Below the pieces are notes generated by a model that saw nothing but the letters and a program-made list of their open reading frames with translations, was not told where the DNA came from and searched no databases. The position numbers and the translations under genes are program-made. Below, one piece after another: positions 1-5,203 of a DNA stretch of 5,203 bases; position 1 is the stretch's first letter, and each line of letters begins with the position of its first letter. The DNA comes from Hyphomicrobiales bacterium (lineage in GTDB: Bacteria; Pseudomonadota; Alphaproteobacteria; Rhizobiales; Beijerinckiaceae): the NCBI GenBank assembly GCA_027489835.1, contig JAIXZF010000074.1, positions 1-5,203 of the forward strand, given 5' to 3'.

Positions 1-567
1 CCGCGCTCGATCGAGATCTTCGCGACCGGCCCCAGGCTCGACGCCCGGCAGGCGGACGATCTCGCGGCCTTCGCCGCGGAGTACCGCTCGAACGGCCGCA
101 GCCAGATCATCGCCGAGGTGCCGAGCGGCGACGGCGTCAGCGCCGCCGGCCATCGCGGCCTGTCCAGCGTCCGCGAGGCCTTGTCCCGCAACGGCGTCTC
201 GCCCGCGCTGGTCCAAGTGCGCAGCTATCCCGCGCCGGACTACACGGTCGCCGCGCCGATCAGGCTGTCCTTCGCCAAGCTGCAAGCCCGGGTGCCGCAT
301 GCCTGCGGCCAGTGGCCGGAGGATCTGGGCGCCTCCAACGGTTCATTCTCGAACACCAACCGGCCTTATTGGAACCTGGGCTGCGCCTACCAGAACAACA
401 TCGCGGCCATGGTCGCCGATCCGATCGACCTCGAGCGTCCGCGCCAGGAAGGCCGGATCGACACGCTGCGCCGCATGGCCGGCGTCGGCAAGCTCCGCGA
501 AGGCCAGGATCCCTCGACGACCTATCGCGACAGCGCCACCAAGATCAACCGGACGGTCGGGAACTGA
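1..567 (+). CDS. cpaD: CpaD family pilus assembly protein, 5' truncated by window edge
   Basis: This is the C-terminal part (188 residues) of a CpaD protein, a component of type IVc pilus machines. The family is a periplasmic lipoprotein-like factor that works with the CpaC secretin at the outer membrane. The reading frame is open from base 1, so the start codon, and the signal peptide or lipobox expected in this family, lie outside the window; family members are usually about 200-250 residues. The diagnostic block is at visible residues 120-148: NRPYWNLGCAYQNNIAAMVA followed by DPIDLERPR, the hallmark of the family. Two cysteines, at visible residues 102 (CGQWPEDLG) and 128 (NLGCA), could form a disulfide in the periplasm (inference). 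An in-frame GTG at 118 is internal and not the true start, because family-like sequence continues upstream of it. The stop TGA at 565-567 lies 2 bases before cpaE, suggesting translational coupling. Identification is confident from the motif and the gene order. Confidence 0.93.
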   Translation, partial: PRSIEIFATGPRLDARQADDLAAFAAEYRSNGRSQIIAEVPSGDGVSAAGHRGLSSVREALSRNGVSPALVQVRSYPAPDYTVAAPIRLSFAKLQARVPHACGQWPEDLGASNGSFSNTNRPYWNLGCAYQNNIAAMVADPIDLERPRQEGRIDTLRRMAGVGKLREGQDPSTTYRDSATKINRTVGN

Positions 568-569
568 CG

Positions 570-1826
570 ATGAGCACCGAAAGCTCCGCCTTGCCTGAAG
601 CCCTCGCCGATGTGATCGCGCCGGTTCCGCGCATCACGCTGCAGGCCTTCTGCGAAAGCCACGACGTCGCCGCCGCCATCCAGGCCGCGATCTCGGACCG
701 CCGCATGCAGAAGGCGGTGTCGAAGGTGCAGATGGGCGGGCCCGCCGCCGCCGTGGAGGCCTTCCAGGATGCGCCGACGCCCAACGCGCTGATCCTCGAG
801 AACACCCAGGACCCCTCGGTCCTGCTGGGCTATCTCGACCGGCTCTCGGATGTCTGCGATCCCGGCACCAGGGTCATCGTCGTCGGCGCCGTCAACGACA
901 TCGCGCTCTATCGCGAGCTGACCCGCAAGGGCGTCAGCGACTACCTCATCACCCCGATCGGCGTCATCGACGTCGTGCGCGCGGTCTCGAACCTGTTCGG
1001 CTCGCCCGGCGCGTCCTCGCTCGGCCGCACCATCTCGATCGTCGGCGCCAAGGGCGGCGTCGGCGCCTCCACAGTGGCGCACAACGTCGCCTGGGCGATT
1101 TCGCAGAGCCTCGCCGCCTCGACCGTGCTCGTCGACCTCGACCTCGCCTTCGGCACCGCGGGCCTCGACTTCAACCAGGATCCGCCGCAGGGCGTGGCCG
1201 ACGCCATCTTCGCGCCGGACCGCATCGACCAGGCCATGGTCGACCGCCTTCTGTCGCGCTGCTCGGAGAATTTGAGCCTGCTCGCCGCCCCGGCCATCCT
1301 CGACAAGACCTACGACCTCACCGAGGAGGCCATCGACCCGCTGATCGAGATCCTGCGCGGGCTGGTGCCGACCATCGTGCTCGACCTGCCGCACATCTGG
1401 AGCGCCTGGGGCCGCCGGGTGCTGATGAACTCCGACGACATCCTCGTCGTCGCCACGCCGGACCTCGCCTCCCTGCGCAACGCGAAGAACATCCTCGATC
1501 TGTGCAAGCAGGCCCGGACCCATGACCGACAGCCCCTGCTGATGCTCAACCAGGTCGGCGTGCCCAAGCGGCCCGAGATCTCGGCGACCGAGTTCGCCAA
1601 GACCTTCGGCGTCGACCTCGCCGCCGTGATGAGCTTCGAGCCGCAGCTCTTCGGCACGGCCGCCAACAACGGCCAGATGATCGCCGAGGTCCAGCCCAAC
1701 GGCCCGGTCACGCAGCAGTTCATCCAGCTGGCCTCGGGCCTGATGGGCCGCATCGAGGCGCGCAAGACCAAGCGCAGCCTGATCGAGCCGCTGCTGGCGA
1801 AGCTGATCCGCCGCAAGGCGTCGTGA
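570..1826 (+). CDS. cpaE: CpaE/TadZ, atypical MinD/ParA-like pilus localisation ATPase
   Basis: A 418-residue cytoplasmic protein of the CpaE/TadZ family, which directs the Tad pilus machine to its place in the cell (the pole in Caulobacter). Residues about 22-142 form a receiver-like domain ending in DYLITPI. It lacks the phospho-acceptor Asp (Glu77 sits in LILEN) and has Thr128 where receivers carry the conserved Lys, so it is probably not phosphorylated. Residues about 153-395 form a MinD/ParA fold: deviant Walker A GAKGGVGAST (159-168) keeps signature Lys161 but has Ala166 in place of the P-loop Lys; VLVDLDLAFG (186-195) is the A' motif; IVLDLP (269-274) is Walker B. The C-terminus (402-416) is basic and amphipathic. 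The ATG at 570 was chosen because it follows the cpaD stop by 2 bases and gives the usual family length. The frame is open further upstream (to 312), but that stretch overlaps cpaD. A weak GGGAA at 559-563 may serve as ribosome binding site. Degenerate ATPase motifs are known for this family. Confidence 0.94.
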   Translation: MSTESSALPEALADVIAPVPRITLQAFCESHDVAAAIQAAISDRRMQKAVSKVQMGGPAAAVEAFQDAPTPNALILENTQDPSVLLGYLDRLSDVCDPGTRVIVVGAVNDIALYRELTRKGVSDYLITPIGVIDVVRAVSNLFGSPGASSLGRTISIVGAKGGVGASTVAHNVAWAISQSLAASTVLVDLDLAFGTAGLDFNQDPPQGVADAIFAPDRIDQAMVDRLLSRCSENLSLLAAPAILDKTYDLTEEAIDPLIEILRGLVPTIVLDLPHIWSAWGRRVLMNSDDILVVATPDLASLRNAKNILDLCKQARTHDRQPLLMLNQVGVPKRPEISATEFAKTFGVDLAAVMSFEPQLFGTAANNGQMIAEVQPNGPVTQQFIQLASGLMGRIEARKTKRSLIEPLLAKLIRRKAS

Positions 1827-1837
1827 GGGCCGGCCCC

Positions 1838-1842
1838 GAGGA
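1838..1842 (+). promoter_or_regulatory. Ribosome binding site of cpaF
   Basis: GAGGA ends 8 bases before the ATG at 1851, a good Shine-Dalgarno match and spacing. It supports that ATG as the cpaF start rather than the later in-frame Met49. It lies in the 24-base gap after cpaE, so cpaF need not depend on coupling to cpaE translation. Confidence 0.7.
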
Positions 1843-1850
1843 CTGACGAG

Positions 1851-3302
1851 ATGTTTGGCAAGAGATCCACCACTGGCCCGGCCGGCGTCGAGCCCCCCCG
1901 CGCAGCCCCGCCTCCGGCGCGGGTGGCCAGCGCGGTCGCCTCGCGCAGCCTCGACGCGATCCGCCAGCCGGACCCGCCCAAGGCGCCGCACGTCATGCAG
2001 GAGATCGTGCGCTCGGAGGAATACTACCAGACCAAGAGCATGATCTTCGGGGCGCTGATCGAGGCCATCGATCTCGCCCAGCTCGCCAAGCTCGACAGCG
2101 ACAGCGCCCGCGAGGAGATCAGGGACATCATCAACGAGATCATCTCGTTGAAGAACCTCGTGCTGTCGATCGCCGAGCAGGAGGACCTGCTCGCCGACAT
2201 CTGCAACGACATCCTGGGCTACGGGCCGCTCGAGCCGCTGCTGGCGCGCGACGACATCGCCGACATCATGGTCAACGGCCCGAACCGGACCTACATCGAA
2301 GTCTCGGGCAAGATCCAGCAGACCAACATCCGCTTCCGCGACCAGCAGCAGCTGATGAACATCTGCCAGCGCATCGTCAGCCAGGTCGGCCGGCGCGTCG
2401 ACGAAAGCTCGCCCATCTGCGACGCGCGCCTGCCCGACGGCTCCCGCGTCAACGTCATCGCACCGCCCCTCGCCATCGACGGCGCCGCCCTTACCATTCG
2501 TAAGTTCAAGAAGGACAAGCTGACGCTCGATCAGCTGACCCGCTTCGGCGCGATCTCGCCCGAAGGCGCGGCGATCCTGAAGATCATCGGCCGCGTCCGC
2601 TGCAACGTCGTCATCTCGGGCGGCACGGGCTCGGGCAAGACCACGCTGCTGAACTGCCTGACCAACTACATCGACCATGACGAGCGCGTCATCACCTGCG
2701 AGGACGCGGCGGAGCTCCAGCTCCAGCAGCCGCACGTGGTGCGCCTCGAGACGCGGCCCCCGAACCTCGAGGGCCAAGGCTCGATCACCATGCGAGACCT
2801 GGTCAAGAACTGCCTCCGCATGCGTCCCGAGCGGATCATCGTCGGCGAAGTCCGCGGACCGGAGGCGTTCGACCTCCTGCAGGCGATGAACACGGGCCAT
2901 GACGGCTCGATGGGCACGCTGCACGCCAACTCGCCGCGCGAGGCCCTCTCGCGTATCGAATCCATGATCACCATGGGCGGCTTCTCGCTGCCCTCACGCA
3001 CCATCCGCGAGATGATCGTCTCGTCGGTCGACGTCATCGTGCAGGCGGCCCGCCTGCGCGACGGCTCGCGCCGCATCACCCACATCACCGAGGTGCTGGG
3101 GATGGAAGGCGACGTCATCATCACCCAGGACGTGGTCGTCTACGACATCACCGGCGAGGATGCGAACGGCAAGCTCAGCGGCCTGCATCGCTCCACCGGC
3201 ATCGGGCGCCCGAAATTCTGGGAGCGCGCCCGGTACTACAACGAGGAGAAGAACCTCGCGGCGGCTCTGGACGCGATGGAAGTCCGTCCGGAAAACCGCT
3301 AA
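1851..3302 (+). CDS. cpaF: CpaF/TadA, type II/IV secretion-family ATPase of the Tad pilus
   Basis: A 483-residue cytoplasmic hexameric ATPase of the VirB11/PilT-like family that powers pilin movement through TadB/TadC. In Caulobacter CpaF is reported to drive both extension and retraction of these pili. Residues 1-47 are a Pro/Ala-rich, probably disordered leader. Residues about 55-135 are a helical N-terminal domain (ILGYGPLEPLL at 121-131). Residues about 135-250 are the N-terminal substrate-like domain (IADIMVNGP at 136-144, DARLPDGSRVNVIAPP at 191-206). The ATPase core has Walker A GGTGSGKTT (257-265), an Asp box ITCEDAAELQL (281-291), Walker B RIIVGEVRGPEA (328-339, Glu333) and a His box GHDGSMGTLHAN (349-360). 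All catalytic motifs look intact and the length is normal for the family. The ATG at 1851 has a good ribosome binding site and gives the MFGKR start common in CpaF. Immediate neighbours cpaE and tadB fix its role. A 7-C run lies at 1893-1899, codons 15-17. Confidence 0.96.
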   Translation: MFGKRSTTGPAGVEPPRAAPPPARVASAVASRSLDAIRQPDPPKAPHVMQEIVRSEEYYQTKSMIFGALIEAIDLAQLAKLDSDSAREEIRDIINEIISLKNLVLSIAEQEDLLADICNDILGYGPLEPLLARDDIADIMVNGPNRTYIEVSGKIQQTNIRFRDQQQLMNICQRIVSQVGRRVDESSPICDARLPDGSRVNVIAPPLAIDGAALTIRKFKKDKLTLDQLTRFGAISPEGAAILKIIGRVRCNVVISGGTGSGKTTLLNCLTNYIDHDERVITCEDAAELQLQQPHVVRLETRPPNLEGQGSITMRDLVKNCLRMRPERIIVGEVRGPEAFDLLQAMNTGHDGSMGTLHANSPREALSRIESMITMGGFSLPSRTIREMIVSSVDVIVQAARLRDGSRRITHITEVLGMEGDVIITQDVVVYDITGEDANGKLSGLHRSTGIGRPKFWERARYYNEEKNLAAALDAMEVRPENR

Positions 3303-3328
3303 CGCGATCCGCGCGGCAGGACCACATC

Positions 3329-3333
3329 GGAGG
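3329..3333 (+). promoter_or_regulatory. Ribosome binding site of tadB
   Basis: GGAGG ends 4 bases before the ATG at 3338. It is the strongest Shine-Dalgarno match in the window, though the spacing is on the short side. It supports the start that keeps the first membrane segment of TadB. It lies in the 35-base gap after cpaF, the longest gap in the window. Confidence 0.75.
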
Positions 3334-3337
3334 CACC

Positions 3338-4324
3338 ATGCTCGCCACCTTCGCCCCCATCGTTCTCATCGCCGCGGCGGCGGCCGGGGTCGCCTACGCG
3401 CTGCTCTACCCGCTGCTCTCCGGCGAGAAGCGCGCGCAGGAGCGGCGCATGGCGCTCGCCCCCGTCATGCGCGCCAACGAGCGCAGTGCCCGCGTCGCTG
3501 CCGTCGGCCAGCCCCGCTCCAAGCGCGACCAGGTGGCGCAGAGCCTCAAGGAGCTGGAACAGCGCGAGAAGGCCCGCGGCAAGCTCACCCTCGAGGACAA
3601 GATCCTGCAGTCGGGCCTCAAGATCGACCGCAAGAAGTTCTACGTCTTCAGCGCGATTTCGGGAGCCGGCCTCGCGGTCCTGGCCACCTACGTGATCAAC
3701 CACCCGTTCGCCGCCGTGCCCGGCCTCGTCGTGGGCGGCTTCGGCCTGCCCAACTGGTATCTGGGCTTCCGCAAGACCCGCCGGGTGAAGGCCTTCCTCA
3801 ACGAATTCCCCAACGCGCTCGACGTCATCACGCGCGGCCTCAAATCCGGCCTGCCGCTCAACGACTGCGTGCGCATCATCGCCTCCGAGGCGGCCGAGCC
3901 GGTCAAGTCCGAGTTCCGCAGCATGATGGACGCCCAGGCGGTCGGCCTCTCCCTCGGCGAGGCGATCGAGGATCTCTACCGGCGCATCCCGGTGCCCGAG
4001 GCCAATTATTTCGGCATCATCATCACCATCCAGCAGAAGAGCGGCGGCAACCTCGCCGAGTCGCTCGCCAACATGGCGAAGGTCGTGCGCGAACGCCGCA
4101 AGCTGAAGGGCAAGGTCCAGTCCCTCAGCGCCGAGGCCAAATCCTCCGCCGGCATCATCGCCTGCATGCCCGTCGCGGTGGCGGGCATCGTCTATGTCAG
4201 CACGCCCGCCTACATCGAGCGCCTCTGGCAGACCCAGGCCGGCCAGTTCACCCTCGTCGGCTGCGCCGTCTGGATGCTCATGGGCGTCCTCGTGATGCGT
4301 AAGATGATCAATTTCGACGTCTGA
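3338..4324 (+). CDS. tadB: TadB, inner-membrane platform protein of the Tad pilus (type II secretion F domain)
   Basis: A 328-residue integral inner-membrane protein, one of the paired platform subunits that couple the CpaF ATPase to pilin polymerisation. Hydrophobic segments lie at about residues 4-27, 102-121, 122-142, 269-287 and 301-320. Residues about 28-100 are a charged cytoplasmic stretch rich in Lys, Arg and Glu. The type II secretion F domain spans about 154-283. Its signatures are FLNEFPNALDVITRGLKSGL (153-172) and IQQKSGGNLAESLANMAKVV (231-250) followed by RERRKLKGKV and SAEAKSSAG, the typical TadB pattern of a GGNLAE block followed by a basic helix. Length is normal for the family and nothing is missing. 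The ATG at 3338 is preceded by GGAGG and keeps the first membrane segment. It lies 35 bases after cpaF and 12 bases before tadC, in the same reading frame as tadC. Separation from TadC rests on sequence pattern and on gene order. Confidence 0.94.
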   Translation: MLATFAPIVLIAAAAAGVAYALLYPLLSGEKRAQERRMALAPVMRANERSARVAAVGQPRSKRDQVAQSLKELEQREKARGKLTLEDKILQSGLKIDRKKFYVFSAISGAGLAVLATYVINHPFAAVPGLVVGGFGLPNWYLGFRKTRRVKAFLNEFPNALDVITRGLKSGLPLNDCVRIIASEAAEPVKSEFRSMMDAQAVGLSLGEAIEDLYRRIPVPEANYFGIIITIQQKSGGNLAESLANMAKVVRERRKLKGKVQSLSAEAKSSAGIIACMPVAVAGIVYVSTPAYIERLWQTQAGQFTLVGCAVWMLMGVLVMRKMINFDV

Positions 4325-4325
4325 C

Positions 4326-4330
4326 GGGGG
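4326..4330 (+). promoter_or_regulatory. Possible ribosome binding site of tadC
   Basis: A GGGGG run ends 6 bases before the GTG at 4337. It is a poor match to GGAGG but well placed. It begins 1 base after the tadB stop, so translation of tadC probably also relies on ribosomes finishing tadB (inference). Confidence 0.4.
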
Positions 4331-4336
4331 CCGCGC

Positions 4337-5203
4337 GTGATCGATTTCCTTATCCAGCGCTTCATCGACCCGCGCTTCCTGGCGTCGCTGATCTTCGCGA
4401 TCGCGGCGGCCGCGACCGTGCTCACCCTCGCCCTTCCCTACGTCGACAGCGACGGGCTGCGCCGTCGCATGAAGCTGGCGGCCACCGAGCGCGAGGCGAT
4501 CCGCGCCCGCGAGCGCTCGCGGATGCAGAGCGGCAGCGCCCTGCGCCACGAGCCGAAGGCGTACATGAAGGAGATCGTCGACCGCCTGCAGCTCGCCAAG
4601 CACCTCGGCGTCGAGGATGCCCGCAGCAAGCTGGTGCAGGCCGGCTACCGGGGGCAGGGGGCCGAGGTCGCCCTGCTGTTCTATCGCTTCGTCGGCCCGA
4701 TCGTGGGCCTCTTCGCGGGGCTGTTCTACTTCGTCTATCTCGACGCGCTGAACCAGAGCACCTTCATGAACCTCGCCTTCACGGCAGGCTCGGTGATGCT
4801 GGGCCTCAAGCTGCCCGAGGTCCTGCTGAAGAACCAGATCCAGAAGCGCCAGCTCGCCATCAAGCGCGCCTGGCCCGACTCGCTCGACCTGCTGCTGATC
4901 TGCGTCGAATCCGGCATGTCGATCGAGCACGCCTTCCGCCGGGTTTCGGCCGAGATCGGCAGCCAGTCGGTGGCGCTGGCCGAGGAGCTGGTGCTCACCA
5001 CCGCCGAGCTGTCCTATCTGCAGGAGCGCCGGCAGGCCTATGAGAACCTCGCCAAGCGCGTCGACATCGAGGCGGTGAAGTCCGTCACCACCGCGCTCGT
5101 GCAGGCCGAGCGCTACGGCACGCCCGTCGGCCTCGCGCTCCGCGTTCTCGCGCAGGAAAGCCGCGACATGCGCATGCAGGAGGCCGAGAAGAAGGCCATG
5201 TCC
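4337..5203 (+). CDS. tadC: TadC, inner-membrane platform protein of the Tad pilus, 3' truncated by window edge
   Basis: The first 289 residues of TadC, the second platform subunit, partner of TadB. The frame runs open from the GTG at 4337 to the last base, with no stop. Family members are about 320-330 residues, so roughly 35-40 residues, probably including the last membrane helix, lie outside. Hydrophobic segments are at about residues 14-34, 110-135 and 143-163. Residues 84-104 (LQLAKHLGVEDARSKLVQAGY) match the conserved soluble part before the second helix. The type II secretion F domain begins near 176, with WPDSLDLLLICVESGMSIEH (179-198), LAEELVLTTAEL (214-225) and LVQAERYGTPVGLALRVLAQ (254-273), then the SRDMRMQEAEKKA helix. 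The GTG start gives MIDFLIQRFIDPRF and keeps the first membrane segment. The next in-frame ATG (4469) would delete it. The tadB stop is in the same frame, 12 bases before this start. Product is confident; the exact start less so. Confidence 0.92.
   Translation, partial: MIDFLIQRFIDPRFLASLIFAIAAAATVLTLALPYVDSDGLRRRMKLAATEREAIRARERSRMQSGSALRHEPKAYMKEIVDRLQLAKHLGVEDARSKLVQAGYRGQGAEVALLFYRFVGPIVGLFAGLFYFVYLDALNQSTFMNLAFTAGSVMLGLKLPEVLLKNQIQKRQLAIKRAWPDSLDLLLICVESGMSIEHAFRRVSAEIGSQSVALAEELVLTTAELSYLQERRQAYENLAKRVDIEAVKSVTTALVQAERYGTPVGLALRVLAQESRDMRMQEAEKKAMS

Noticed and set aside
312..569. Upstream extension of cpaE in its own frame
   Set aside because: It overlaps the conserved end of cpaD, translates to Arg/His/Pro-rich low-complexity sequence, and the ATG at 570 gives normal family length.
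1827..1836. Perfect 10-base palindrome GGGCCGGCCC directly after the cpaE stop
   Set aside because: As a hairpin it would have only about 3 pairs and a 4-base loop, with no T run after it. Not a terminator; such palindromes are expected by chance at this GC content.
522..2924. Open frame of 800 codons on the - strand, opposite cpaE and most of cpaF
   Set aside because: Its translation is rich in Arg, Asp, Ala, Leu and Val with no recognisable domain, and it runs antisense across two well-conserved genes. GC-rich third positions remove stops from the opposite strand, which explains it.
3303..3316. Short inverted repeat CGCG-ATC-CGCG and palindrome CCGCGCGG in the cpaF-tadB gap
   Set aside because: Stem of 4 pairs, no T tract, and the gap is only 35 bases with the tadB ribosome binding site at its end. 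Not a terminator or operator that can be supported.
3160..4302. Open frame of 380 codons on the + strand overlapping the end of cpaF and nearly all of tadB
   Set aside because: The product is an Arg/Pro/His-rich shadow in another frame with no domain; the tadB frame has clear family signatures.
3299..4930. Open frame of 543 codons on the - strand, opposite tadB and part of tadC
   Set aside because: Same cause: low-complexity Ala/Gly/Arg/Asp/His translation, opposite conserved membrane-protein genes, no motif and no plausible independent gene context.
1..5203. Search by eye for tRNA genes, CRISPR repeats, insertion-sequence ends, attachment sites or riboswitches
   Set aside because: None seen. 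Nearly every base is within a Tad pilus gene, and codon use looks uniform across the five genes, with no sign of recent insertion.

Overview
The window is a slice of an alphaproteobacterial tad/cpa locus, the gene cluster for type IVc (Flp-type, tight-adherence) pili. All five genes lie on the + strand in the order cpaD (5' end missing), cpaE, cpaF, tadB, tadC (3' end missing). Base composition is very GC-rich, roughly two-thirds by eye, with strong G/C preference at third codon positions. The gene order and the protein motifs (CpaD, and CpaE with an atypical ATPase box) fit Alphaproteobacteria. The CpaE and CpaF sequences look most like those of Hyphomicrobiales such as Bosea or Methylobacterium relatives; that placement is an impression from memory, not a computed match.

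Layout. 1-567 is the C-terminal 188 residues of CpaD, a periplasmic/outer-membrane-associated pilus assembly protein. 570-1826 is CpaE (TadZ), an atypical MinD/ParA-like localisation factor, starting 2 bases after the cpaD stop. 1851-3302 is CpaF (TadA), the secretion/pilus ATPase, after a 24-base gap. 3338-4324 is TadB and 4337-5203 is TadC, the two inner-membrane platform proteins, separated by 12 bases. Gaps between genes are 2, 24, 35 and 12 bases, with no convincing internal promoter or terminator, so the genes most likely form one transcript that starts upstream and continues past the window. There is no gene-free stretch longer than 35 bases.

How the genes work together. CpaF hydrolyses ATP at the cytoplasmic face and drives the TadB/TadC platform, which moves Flp pilin out of the membrane into a growing fibre. 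CpaE places the machine in the cell (polar in Caulobacter). CpaD belongs to the outer-membrane side with the CpaC secretin, whose gene would be expected upstream but is not in the window.

Novelty. I see a complete, conventional arrangement and no undescribed system. The points worth a second look are small: the degenerate ATPase and receiver motifs in CpaE, its amphipathic basic C-terminus, a 7-C tract near the start of cpaF, and the in-frame tadB/tadC junction with a GTG start.
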